This document shows positions 22,095 to 31,510 of a stretch of 64,000 nucleotides of DNA, piece after piece; position 1 is the first letter of the stretch; every line of letters begins with the position of its first letter. Source of the stretch: DASWLF01 sp963768765 (GTDB taxonomy: Bacteria > Desulfobacterota > Desulfobaccia > Desulfobaccales > 0-14-0-80-60-11); contig CAVYJK010000014.1 in the NCBI GenBank assembly GCA_963768765.1, positions 1 through 64,000 of the forward strand. Direction: 5' to 3'. The translations under genes and the position numbers were made by a program. The notes beneath the pieces were generated by a model that had not been told where the DNA came from, did not search any database, and was given only the letters and a program-made list of their open reading frames with translations.

Positions 22095-22629
22095 GTTCGT
22101 CCTCGCTGTGAAAATATTTCTTCAGGGTCTTCAACGCCTGGCAATAGTTTACCCGGGCGGCGCCGGCGGTGCCGCCCAGGACCTGGCTGATCTCCTGGTA
22201 AGACAGCCCCTGCTCCACCTTCAGGGTAATCACCGCTCGCTGCTTGGACGGGAGCCTTTCCAGGGCCGCGTAAAGGCGCTGGCGGTTGTCCTGGGAGACC
22301 AGGTCCGATTCCGGAGAGTCATGGCCCACGATAATCATGTCGTCCACATCCACCGGGTCACCAAACTTCTTGCGCGACTTCAAGTAGTTGTAGCATTGGT
22401 TTATGGCTATCCGGAACAGCCAGGTGCGGAACTGGGCATCCTGGCGAAAACCCTTTATATGCACAAAGGCCTGCAAGAAGGCCTGTTGGGTCAAATCCTT
22501 GGCCTCCTCCGAATCGCTGACGATGCGGCACGCCAGGCCATAGACCTCCCGCTGGTATTTACGTACCAACTCTTCGAATGCCGGGAGCTCTCCATCTTGG
22601 GCCCGGGCCACGAGCTGAGATTCAGTCAT
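22039..22629 (-). CDS. ECF-type RNA polymerase sigma factor
   Basis: This RpoE-like sigma factor directs RNA polymerase to a small stress regulon. Region 2 is visible (ELVRKYQREVYGLACRIVSD, EEAKDLTQQAFLQAFVHI, FRTWLFRIAINQCYNYLKSR) and region 4 follows (LERLPSKQRAVITLKVEQGL, SYQEISQVLGGTAGAARVNY). Length is 196 residues. The adjacent zf-HC2 protein is its likely membrane-bound antagonist, and the Spy-like protein a likely target or sensor. It probably controls its own operon, though I cannot identify the ECF promoter with confidence. Confidence 0.93.
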   Translation of the reverse strand: MTESQLVARAQDGELPAFEELVRKYQREVYGLACRIVSDSEEAKDLTQQAFLQAFVHIKGFRQDAQFRTWLFRIAINQCYNYLKSRKKFGDPVDVDDMIIVGHDSPESDLVSQDNRQRLYAALERLPSKQRAVITLKVEQGLSYQEISQVLGGTAGAARVNYCQALKTLKKYFHSEDEHEVAMRPSPAVATRVSRR

Positions 22630-22807
22630 GGGGTCTCTTCACCGGCTTCATTAATTTAGACCTTAATCAAGCGGAAATGTTAAATCGACACTACACCACT
22701 GTTGGTAACTTTATCAAGGGGGCATTTCCTCCGGAAAGCGACTCCCGGGGTCCGCCCTGGGTTCATAATAACATTATCTATTATTAGGGTGGGTTGCTCA
22801 ATCTCAA

Positions 22808-22950
22808 TTTAAGACCTCTGCAAAGGGGTGGTACCGCGTAATAGTGGCGGGCAGGCGGGCCTCACCAGAGAAAGCAAGGCGGTGGGGCGGCCGTCCCTGG
22901 CCGCCCATCCGAGCAATTCCCTGATTCAGTTTCTTTACAGAGGTCTTAAT
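22808..22950. mobile_element. MITE-like element with AAGACCTCTG terminal repeats
   Basis: The ends (TTTAAGACCTCTGCAAA at 22808 and its inverted near-copy TTTACAGAGGTCTTAAT at 22934-22950) enclose about 110 bases containing GGGCGGCCGTCCCTGGCCGCCC. The core recurs at 50280-50346 and partly at 17332-17395. There is no coding capacity. The right end overlaps the stop codon of the MFS gene. Confidence 0.65.
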
Positions 22951-24149
22951 CTGGATTGCCGCTTTGGCTCTGGTGCCGCTCCGCCATGCCGGTGGCGAAG
23001 GGGATGGCCAGCATCAGGATGCCCAGGGCCGCCACCCCGGGCCAGCCCGCGAAGCTGTAAGCATAGCCGCTACAGGTAATGCCCACCGCGCCCCCCAGGT
23101 AGTAAGCCAGGACGTACATGGAATTGGCCCGGCCCCGGCTGGAAGTGAGCTGGCGGTTGAGGGAGCCCGCGGCCGCGGCGTGGATGGCGAAAAAACCGGC
23201 GCAGACCAGAGCCAGAGCCGCCACGATGGCCACCAGGGACTTGATGAAGGTGGTGGCGATGGCCGCGGCGAAGACCAGGGAACCGAGAACCATGGTGCTG
23301 CCGTTGCCGATGCGGTTGCTGAGCTGGCCCGCCACCGGGCCGATGAAGACTCCGATGAGGTAGGAGAGATACATCAGGGTGATGAGCTGGGTGGAGGCGT
23401 TGAATGGCGGCCGGGAGAGGTAAAACGGCAGATAGTTGAAGATGGAGGAAAAGACAAAAAAGCCGCCGAAGGCCACCAGAAAGATGCGGCGCAGCTGGCG
23501 CCGGGCCAGGAGGGCCAGGAAGCCCTCGGACTCACCTTCGCTTTCCCCTGGGACTCGGCCCTGCGGGAGCCAGATGAACGCCGCCACGGTGGTGAGGGCC
23601 AGCAAGAGTGGAGGCCGTGACAAAGGCGTAGCGCCAGTGGAGCGGCGGGTGGATCCAGCCCCCCAGGAGCCGGCCCCCCAACCCGCCGGCCACCGTGGCC
23701 GAGACGTAAGACCCCATGACCACGTTCAGGCGGTCCAGGGGCAGGTTGGCCGAGAGATAGGCCGCCAGGCAGGTGGTGAGAGAAGGGACGAAAAGCCCTT
23801 GCACGAACCGGGCCGCCACCAGGAGGGGTAGGCTGGAGGTGGCGGCGCAGCAAAGGCCGGCGACGGCCACCACCGCGCCTCCCACCAGGATGAGGCGCCG
23901 CACCGGGAAGCGGTCCGAAAGCCACCCGAAAGGCAGATTGGCCAGGGCGATGCCCAGGATCACCGCGGACACGGTGTAAGAAGCCTGGGAGGGGCCGACC
24001 CCAAACTCCGATTCCAGGACGGGCAGAACCGGCTGGGTGATGTAAACGTTGGAAATGGCCGCGGCCACCAGGCCGAAGACCAGGGCCTGCAGGGTGAAAA
24101 AGCTTAGCTGAGGTTTGGGGTTTGAGGTTTCCGGATGAGAAAGGCTCAT
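22946..24149 (-). CDS. MFS transporter, frameshifted
   Basis: This is a 12-helix major facilitator transporter resembling the YnfM/sugar-efflux-like group. The first half has YITQPVLPVLESEFGV and the signature loop GWLSDRFPVRRLIL; the second half (from WLPQGRVPGESEG) has FNYLPFYLSRPPF and GQLSNRIGNGSTM. The halves are in different frames: around 23606 one surplus base separates YAFVTAST from LLALTTVAAF. Without it the protein is about 400 residues, the usual length. The substrate is unknown. The gene lies between two elements with related terminal repeats, and its stop codon lies in one of them. No ribosome site is clear at the start. Confidence 0.85.
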
Positions 24150-24196
24150 TTTTGCAATGGTACCACTTCTTTTGCGGCCAGCCTATGATAAATAGC

Positions 24197-24336
24197 AAGT
24201 TGAGACCTCTGCGAAAATCTCGATTATTTCGCTGGTTAATCAAAATGTAGCGTAGGCGCCCTCGCCTGCGACCATATAAGGCATGGACAGCCGAGGGCTG
24301 CTATCCTACATGAGATTTTCGCAGAGGTCTCAAGTT
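24197..24336. mobile_element. MITE-like element with 22-bp inverted repeats
   Basis: TTGAGACCTCTGCGAAAATCTC at 24200-24221 is repeated inverted and perfectly at 24312-24333. The 90-base core includes GCGTAGGCGCCCTCGCCTGCG. The ends match those of the element at 22808-22950. Neither strand has an open frame of note. Confidence 0.7.
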
Positions 24337-24615
24337 GCCCACAAACAGGTTCTTCTGGGGGCGGGATTTATTACGCCCTCTGGAAGATCGGCTCTTATGA
24401 CCCAGTTGGGCGCAATAAATTGCACCCCTACCACCAAAGATACAAAGGGGTGCCCCCCGTGTCCCGTTCTGAGGTAGCTGGCGCTGGACGCCTTTCCGTC
24501 GTGGCCAAGTCGGGGGCGGCTAGACCACATTTCCACGGGCAGGACCAAAGCGCATAAGAGATTGCAATAATTATGGGAAGTAATGCCAGGCTGCGGGACT
24601 GAAATCTGAATAAAC

Positions 24616-26800
24616 TTAAGAACTATTCTTAAGTTTTGCGGCGCCGCCCACAGCCCGCCTGATAATCTGGTAGATTTCAGGCGACACCGAGGTGAAGCGA
24701 ATGGTGGCTTGGTGAAGGCTGCCCTCGGCTCTTTTCACCAAGGTGACCTTGCCGTAAATCATACCGTGGATTTCAGCACCCTTTTCATCCAGCAGGTTTA
24801 AGCGGAGGTCTTCCCATTCCTGCAGCTCCCCCTGAAAGGTGACCTGGGCCGCGGTATCGCCTAGATGGGTGATCCAGGCCTCATCGATGGCGCCCCGGAC
24901 GATTTTTTCCCGGATGCGGTAGAGGTGGACCATCATCTTCCGGGGGAGCGGCACCAGGTGCTCGTCCCGGTCCTTGAGGTGGACCTCGTATGGCCCCTTG
25001 ATGCCGCGGACGTCATACAGGGTGGCGGGTTGGGGTACTCCCTTCATCTGCACCTGGAGGCGGTCCCGGACCTCCACGATATCCCGCACCCGCTCGTAGG
25101 TATTGGGGCTGATGAGCACCTGGCCGCCCACGGTGTAGGATTCCATCCGCCCGGTGAAATTGACGTGGGCCCCCACCACGCTGTACTTCATCCGTTTTTC
25201 CGAACCGATGTTGCCCACCACCACGTGGCCGGTGTTCACCCCGATGCCCATCTCCAGGTGAGGGAGGCCGTCCATTTCATCGGCGGCGTTGATCTCGTCC
25301 ATGGCCGCCTGCATCTGGAGGGCGCAGGCCACGGCCCGGGCCGGATGGTCGTCCATGGGCTCCGGCGCCCCGAAGAAGGCCAGGATGCCGTCGCCGATGA
25401 TCTCATCGATGACCGCCCGGTGGTCCACCAGGATTTCGATCATCTTGCCCAGGTAGCGGTTGAGGAAGGTGATGACCTGCTCCGGCTCCATGTCGGCGGT
25501 CAAGGCGGTGAAGCCCCGGAGATCGCTCATGATGATGGAGACCTCCCGGGTCTCGCCGCCCAACTCCAGGCTCTCCTTGGATTCCAGCAGCCTTTTCACC
25601 ACTTCCTGGGTGACGTAGCGTCCGAAGGTGTCCCGGATGAAATCCCGCTTCTCGATGTAGTCGATGAGCTGGCGCCCCATTTCGTTGAAGGACCGGGCCA
25701 GATGGGCCACCTCCCGGGCCCCGGTCTCCGGCACGGTGGCGGTGAAATCGCCCTGGGCGATGGCCGCGGTCTTCCCGGCCAGGATCTTCAGGGGTTTGGC
25801 GATGGTCCGGGAAACGCCGGTGATCACCAGGGCCAGAAAGAGTAACCCCAGAGAGCCGATGACCAGGATCTTGGCGCTCAGTTCCCGGACGCCGGCCAGC
25901 AGTTCGTCATCCGGAAAGACCACCCCCAGGGACCAGCCGGTGGAGGGGAGCGGGGCGTAGTACATCCAGGACTTTTTCCCGGAAACGAAATCCCTGATGG
26001 GCACCATGCCCTGTGCCGCCCTTGATCATGTCCCGGCCGATGCGGCGCAGCTCCGGGTCGTTCCTGGCTTCAGCGACGCCGAAGATGGACTCCCGCATGA
26101 TGAGGCGCTGGTCCGGGTGGGTGACGAAGATGCCGTTTTGGGAAATGAGAAAGGCGTAGCCCGTTTGGAAGATCTTGACCGCAGAGACCAGGTCTTTGAG
26201 CCACATGAGGGACATGTCCGCGGTGACCACTCCCTTGAACCGGCGGCTGCCGTCCGGGTCCTGGTAAAAGGGTACGGAAAAGGTGGACATGATGATGTTG
26301 CCGCCCCCTTCGTCGTAGTACGGCTCGCTCCACAGGGGGTGGTTCAGTTCCCGGGGATTTTGATACCAGTCCATATAAAAGTAACGGTAGGAGTCGCTTC
26401 CCAGGAAGCTGACCTTGATCCGGCCGTTTTCCCGGCAGCTGTAGGGACAGAAATAATATAACTTGGGGTCAAAGGCGTAAGGCTCAAAGGCCATCGCCAC
26501 CCCGTAGACCTCCGAATTGCTTTTCAAGATGCCATGGGTCAGGCGCACCAGGTCCTGGCGCTCATAGGGGTAGTCCTCGATGACCGCGGCCAGGTTCCGG
26601 GGCACCTTTTCCACGCTCTGGAGCACCACCTCGATTCGGTAAGCGGTCTCCAGGGTCAGGTGCCGGGCGTTATCCGCCACCTGGGCCAGGACGGCTTGCT
26701 GGGAGGCGTGGTAATTGTAGGCAAAGGCGGCCACGAAGACCAGGACGGTGCCCGCAAGGATATAGATGATGAGTTTAGTTGCCAGTCTCGAGGGTTTCAT
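24616..26800 (-). CDS. Cache-HAMP-class III nucleotide cyclase with PilZ-like C-terminus, frameshifted
   Basis: This is a membrane receptor cyclase. After a transmembrane helix (12-32) comes an extracytoplasmic Cache-type sensor (about 40-290), a second helix (SAKILVIGSLGLLFLALVIT), a HAMP linker, a class III cyclase domain and a C-terminal PilZ-like barrel (EAWITHLGDTAAQV to TSVSPEIYQII). The metal aspartates are present (IMSDLRGFT, IIGDGILAFFG), as are N and R of VNFTGRME. The two purine-selecting positions are E (IDEIIGD) and S (KYSVVGAHVN), not the K and D/T usual for adenylate cyclases. A surplus base at 26008 splits the gene between KGGTG and MVPIRDFVSG. Its start overlaps the end of the solute-binding-protein gene by 26 bases. 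Confidence 0.87.
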
Positions 26801-27815
26801 CGCCGGTCACGCAATTGCGGAAGAAATGGGAAAAAAGCGGAACGTCCGCGATGAGGCCGTTGTTCCGGAGTTCGGCCGCCACCCGTTGATAGTCGGCCTG
26901 CCGCAAAATGCCCGGGGGAACGCCATTTTCCCGGGGCTGGATGATGTCCCGCATCCGCTCCAGCATCCACTTCTGGTGCACCCGGTCGGTGGCCACGTTG
27001 GCGGCGTCGACGTACTTCATGACGAGGTCCAGGGCTTCCTGGGGGTGAGCAAAGGCGTACTGCCAGCCCCTAAGGGAGGCGCGGACAAACCGGCGGCAGC
27101 GCTCGGGATGGGTCTTGGCCAGGTCCTCCCGGCAGTAAATGCCGTCTTCGGGGAAATTGAAGCCGTAGTCGGCCAGCATGAAGGTGGTGAGCTCCTGGGG
27201 GTCCACTCCGGCGTTGAGGATCAGGTGGTATTCGTTGTACCACATGGCCGAAGCCACCTCCACGCCGCCCCGGAGAAAAAGGTTCAGGGTGGCCGACTGG
27301 GGAATGACCCGCACCTTAAGGCCGTACTTGCGGAAAAAGGCCCGGGGCTGGCCCTGGAAATCCTCTCCCCAGAGGCCCACCTTTTTGCCGTTGATATCTT
27401 GTGGCGTATTGATGCCGCTCGACTTCTTGGCCACCAGCATGAGGGCCGAGCGCTGCACGATCTGGGCGAGGTTCACCAGTTTTTCGCCCCGGGCCCGTTT
27501 GATGATGCCGGTGGTGAGGAACATGGTGCCGAAGTCGGCCCGGCCCCGGGCCAGCATCTCCGAGGGCGGCCAGTCGGGGCCGCCCCGCATGATCTTCACG
27601 TCCAGACCTTGCTGCCGGTAGAAGCCCATCTCGTAGGCTACGTAATAGCCGGCGAACTGCGCCTGGGGCTGCCATTGGGGAATAAAGGAGACGGTAGCGG
27701 GCTCGGCGGCGCGGGCCAGGGCGGCATGGAGGCTGAGAGAGCCCAGGAGAAACCCGATAAAGATTAGGTGGCGCGGCTTTCTGGCTGCTATATATTGCAA
27801 GGGAAACCAACTCAT
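26775..27815 (-). CDS. NMT1/THI5-like periplasmic solute-binding protein
   Basis: An exported substrate-binding protein of the SsuA/THI5 (NMT1) class: signal peptide (LIFIGFLLGSLSLHAALARA), then VSFIPQWQPQAQFAGYYVAY, EMGFYRQQGLDVKI, ADFGTMFLTTGIIK and DINGKKVGLWGEDFQG. Relatives bind pyrimidine, sulfonate or thiamine-precursor ligands for ABC uptake. No permease or ATPase gene is nearby. Instead, its end overlaps the start of the receptor cyclase, which suggests it presents ligand to that sensor rather than to a transporter. The ligand is unknown. Confidence 0.88.
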   Translation of the reverse strand: MSWFPLQYIAARKPRHLIFIGFLLGSLSLHAALARAAEPATVSFIPQWQPQAQFAGYYVAYEMGFYRQQGLDVKIMRGGPDWPPSEMLARGRADFGTMFLTTGIIKRARGEKLVNLAQIVQRSALMLVAKKSSGINTPQDINGKKVGLWGEDFQGQPRAFFRKYGLKVRVIPQSATLNLFLRGGVEVASAMWYNEYHLILNAGVDPQELTTFMLADYGFNFPEDGIYCREDLAKTHPERCRRFVRASLRGWQYAFAHPQEALDLVMKYVDAANVATDRVHQKWMLERMRDIIQPRENGVPPGILRQADYQRVAAELRNNGLIADVPLFSHFFRNCVTGDETLETGN

Positions 27816-27967
27816 GGGATTAATGCATCTTATCGGTTTCTCCCCGGCGTTTCAATAAGATAAAACCAACTCCCGAACTGGGGAGATGGCCAGGAGAAAA
27901 TTGCAAGGCTGGCCCCTCCCCTACCGGAACGTCATCCCCCGGCCCCCCACTTTTTGCCACCTCAAGT

Positions 27968-28030
27968 AAAAAAGGGTGCTACTCCTCTCCCGCAGGTTAT
28001 CGCTAACCTGGAGGAATAACACCCTTTTAT
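27968..28030 (-). terminator. Three-tiered hairpin terminator of the 28062-28842 gene
   Basis: An outer stem (AAAAGGGTG/CACCCTTTT), a middle stem (CTCC/GGAG) and an inner stem (AGGTTA/TAACCT) form one long hairpin. On the minus strand it ends in CACCCTTTTTTAC, a typical rho-independent signal about 30 bases past the stop. Confidence 0.85.
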
Positions 28031-28061
28031 GTTTCCACTTGAGCCTGCTCCGGCGGGAAAA

Positions 28062-28842
28062 CTAATGTTTTTCCTCACCCGGGGGAGCTTTTTCAGGTTT
28101 AGCAGCAGGCGCCTTTTCGCGACCACCAGTACCTTCTTTTCGTCCCTCAGGCCGGGTCACAGCAGGAGCCGGCCTCCGTCCCTCGGGCGGAGCCACCCGA
28201 GCAGGCGGTTTTTGTCCCTCCGGGGGAGCCACCCGAGCAGGTGCTCTCCGTTCCCCCGACGGGGCCACCCGGGCCGGACCCGGTCTCCGTTCCTCGGAGG
28301 GAGCCACGCGAGCAGGTGCTCTCCGTTCTTCCGGCGGGGCCACCCGGGCCGGACCCGGTTTCCGTCCCTCGGGGTGGGGTTTTTCAACGGTGCGACCCTG
28401 GAATCCTTTCTGCCACCCACCGCCCTGGCCACGATGGTGCTGTTCATAGAACTGCCGCCCATAACGCTCACCAGTTCGGTGTTGGCTCCAATAGGGATAC
28501 TCTCGACGAAAACTCTCCCAGTAATGAGGATTTCCCTGGTACCACGCATTCCACCTCGGGGCATACCAGGTTTCTGGTCTTACGATATAGGTGGGAGCAT
28601 AAGCGTAATACGGGCCCCATCCGTATTGAGGGCCGAAAAAGTAATACAGGATGCCATTCAAAAACCAGTCGCCGTTGTAATAGACCCACGGCGTATTAGG
28701 CCCCACCCAAGGTGTCGCGTAAGGATTCGGGGGCGGGGGTGGATACTCGATAGAACTGAGCATAAGAAGGTGTGGACATGGCGGCGAGGGCGCCTCCACC
28801 CAGCAAGATTGCCAGCACCAAGATTAAGGTTAATTTTTTCAT
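28062..28842 (-). CDS. Exported aromatic/basic repeat protein of unknown function, frameshifted
   Basis: I do not recognise a family. The true start is an ATG at 28842 with GGGAGG just upstream and a signal peptide MKKLTLILVLAILLGGGALA. A surplus base near 28749 hides it by shifting frame between SYAQFY and EYPPPPPNPY. The mature protein has a tyrosine/tryptophan-rich region (about 40-125, e.g. WYAPRWNAWYQGNPHYW) and then six tandem units of about 11-12 residues on the pattern ARVAPPEERR, rich in Arg and Pro, ending in a Lys/Glu tail. It looks like an envelope or surface protein binding acidic polymers, but this is only inference. Confidence 0.75.
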
Positions 28843-29388
28843 ACCTGCCTCCCAGCGATTTTTTTCAAGATGATGCTAAAGATAATTCTGTTTACCAACG
28901 GGTCAATAATCAAAACCCAAAATTAGGTAAAAGTACCGATTTGAAAACATCTTCCCTCGGTACCAGCAAATGCCATCCCAAAGACCGGGACCGGATGCCA
29001 CTCGATCTTGGCCACCCACCGCCGGGGTTTGCTTCAGCTCCTCGCCCGGTAATGGAAAACCGCCATCTCGGTCTGTACCCCATTTGGGGGGACGGCCTCC
29101 AGGACGGTTAAGGTGAGGGTCAACCAGACGCATCATCTACTTATTAGACAACAACCTGATGACCTAAGTTAGGCATTGGGTTTTGCCCTATCCGCAGAAT
29201 TCTCGGATTGGCGAAGGCGGCATCGCTACGCCGCCAAGAGAGCTTAAACCCATGGAGGGGAGAGGGTCAGGGTGAGGTGAAAAATTAGGGTTATTCCTTA
29301 AGGTTATCACCATCCCGCCGACCCCATTACCTCGGGGAGGAGAGAGTCACGGCAAAAACCTTGGTAACCGCACTGGCGCAACCAAACT
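28843..29388. other. Non-coding stretch, no gene seen
   Basis: About 545 bases upstream of the exported repeat protein and downstream of the second cyclase. I see a GGCGG-ATCGCTAC-CCGCC-type palindrome near 29215 and G-rich tracts near 29255 and 29330, but no gene or convincing promoter. Confidence 0.5.
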
Positions 29389-31338
29389 TTAGGCCCCGTC
29401 TGCGGCTTTCCGCAGAATCTGGTAAATCTCCGGGGAGACCGAAGTGAAGCTGATGGCGGCCTCGATGAGATCGGTAGCGGTGGGCTTCACCAGGGTCACC
29501 TTGCCGTAAATGTGGCCCGGGATTTCATTAAGGTTCCCGTCCAGCAGGGTGAGGCGCACGTCTTCCCATTCTTGCAGCCTCTCCCCCAGGGCCACCGTGG
29601 CCCCGGTGTCGCTGAGGTGGGTGATCCAGGCGCGCGTCGGGGTGCCGGTGACGATCTTGTCCAGAAGGCGGGCCACCAGGACGTTGAGCTTCTCCGGCAG
29701 CAACACCAGGTTTTCGCACCGGTCCGTGAGCCGGATGTTATAGGGAGCGCCGATGCCCCTGACGTCATAAAGGGTGGCGGGCTCCGGCATCCCCTTCATC
29801 TCCACCTTGAGGACGTCCCGCACTTCCACCAGGTCCTGGAGGCGATTGTAAGTGGTGGCACTGATGAGCACCTGGCCCGCCAGGGCGTAGGCTTCCATGC
29901 GGGAAGCGAAATTGACGTGGGAGCCCACCACGCTGTACTTGGTGCGGCGTTCCGAACCGATGTTGCCCACCACCACTTGGCCGGTGTTCACTCCGATGCC
30001 CATCTCCAGGTGGGGCAGCCCGTCGGCGGCGTTAGCCGCATTGATGCCGTCCATGGCGGCCTGCATCTGCAAAGCGCAGGCCACGGCCCGGGCCGGGTGG
30101 TCCTCCAGGGGCTCCGGCGCTCCGAAAAAGGCCAGGATGCCGTCTCCCAGGATCTCGTCGATGACCGCCCGGTTATCCAGCAGGATCTCGATCATCTTGC
30201 CCAGGTAGCGGTTTAAAAAAAGGACGACCTGCTCCGGGTTCATGTCCGCAATGATGGCGGTGAAGCCCCGGAGGTCGCTCATGATGATGGACACTTCCCG
30301 GGTCTCGCCGCCCAGTTCCAGGGCCGTCTTGTCCTCCAGGAGCTTTTTGACCACTTCCTGGGTGACGTAGCGGCCGAAGGTGTCCCGGATAAAGTCCCGT
30401 TTCTCGATATAATCGATGAGCTGCAGTCCCAGCCGGTTGAAGGATTGGGCCAGGTGGACCACTTCCTTGACGCCCCGCTCCGGCACCGTGACGGAAAAGT
30501 CGCCCTCGCCCACCTGCTGCACGCCGTCCCGCAGGCGGGAGATGGGCCGGGCGATGGTGCCGGCAAACCAGAGCCCCGCGATCCCCCCCACCAGAGACAG
30601 AGCCAATCCGGCCATCAGCCCGGCGAATTTTATTCTCCGGTCGATGGCCTGGTGACGCTCTTCGATGCGTTCCCGGGCCCGGGCAATGATTTTCTCGCCG
30701 GCCAGTTTGATCTCCTCCTGGGTGGGGAGAAAAAATTCATCGATGTTGACGATGGCGCCCACGATGAAGGGGGTGCCGGGAACGTGGAGCCGGAAGGAGT
30801 ATCTCTTGCGCTCCCGTTTATTCTGGTCGAAAAAATTGAAGTAGCCGGCGACCTGGTCCTCCGTAAAGGAACGCCTGATCAACTCGGTGGTTTCCGGGTA
30901 TTGGTCCTGCCAGTCCAGCTGGTTCCGGCCTTCCACCTTTTGGTCGGGGTGAAAGAGGATGTAGCCGCTTTGGTCATATAAATCCGTATAGCCGGCCACC
31001 ACCCCGCCGGAGCGAACCTCTTGAATGGCGAGGCGCCTGACCTTGGGGTCCCGGCGCAGTTGGGCATAATCGTAGGATTTTTTCCCGGCCAGCAGGTGAG
31101 CCAACTCCCGGGCCACGTCTTCGGCTTTGTCCCGGACGATGTATTCCCCCAGGCCGGTGAGGACCTGTTCGGACACCTGGACGTTGGCGTCCGTAACCCG
31201 GTGGACCGCGGTGTCGGCTATCTCCAGGGTGTGGCTGGCAAGGACCTCCATGAAGCGTTCGAACATGGCCCACATGCCGAAGGCCATCAGGAGAATGACC
31301 GCCAGGTAAGAAAGTACCAGATAGGTGCGGAGTCTCAT
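29389..31338 (-). CDS. Membrane class III nucleotide cyclase with HAMP and PilZ-like domains
   Basis: This intact 649-residue paralogue of the 24616-26800 cyclase shares its plan: an N-terminal helix (7-27), an extracytoplasmic sensor (about 30-225, different from the paralogue's but with YTDLYDQSGYILFHPDQ as in Cache folds), a second helix (FAGLMAGLALSLVGGIAGLW), HAMP, cyclase and PilZ-like barrel. Metal aspartates (IMSDLRGFT, ILGDGILAFFG) and N/R (VNFASRME) are present. Purine-selecting positions are again E (IDEILGD) and S (KYSVVGSHVN). The PilZ-like part keeps THLSDTGATV but lacks a clear RxxxR, so c-di-GMP binding is doubtful. It is transcribed after asnS with a 170-base gap. Confidence 0.9.
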   Translation of the reverse strand: MRLRTYLVLSYLAVILLMAFGMWAMFERFMEVLASHTLEIADTAVHRVTDANVQVSEQVLTGLGEYIVRDKAEDVARELAHLLAGKKSYDYAQLRRDPKVRRLAIQEVRSGGVVAGYTDLYDQSGYILFHPDQKVEGRNQLDWQDQYPETTELIRRSFTEDQVAGYFNFFDQNKRERKRYSFRLHVPGTPFIVGAIVNIDEFFLPTQEEIKLAGEKIIARARERIEERHQAIDRRIKFAGLMAGLALSLVGGIAGLWFAGTIARPISRLRDGVQQVGEGDFSVTVPERGVKEVVHLAQSFNRLGLQLIDYIEKRDFIRDTFGRYVTQEVVKKLLEDKTALELGGETREVSIIMSDLRGFTAIIADMNPEQVVLFLNRYLGKMIEILLDNRAVIDEILGDGILAFFGAPEPLEDHPARAVACALQMQAAMDGINAANAADGLPHLEMGIGVNTGQVVVGNIGSERRTKYSVVGSHVNFASRMEAYALAGQVLISATTYNRLQDLVEVRDVLKVEMKGMPEPATLYDVRGIGAPYNIRLTDRCENLVLLPEKLNVLVARLLDKIVTGTPTRAWITHLSDTGATVALGERLQEWEDVRLTLLDGNLNEIPGHIYGKVTLVKPTATDLIEAAISFTSVSPEIYQILRKAADGA

Positions 31339-31510
31339 GGGAATCTCCAGATTGGCGTACCGGGGAATCGCGGTCCTGGCCGCGGTGGCGCTTGAGGCCC
31401 ACTGCCCAAATTATACGATTTTTGGTCCAAGTTATGTGAGAAAATGCAGGTGGGTTGAAAACTGGCAGCGGAAAAATGGGGAACTGCCGGCGCCAACCGG
31501 CCCCATCGGG

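Noticed and set aside
28029..29111. 360-codon plus-strand open frame
   Set aside because: It is antisense to the exported repeat protein, which has a ribosome site, signal peptide and terminator on the minus strand.
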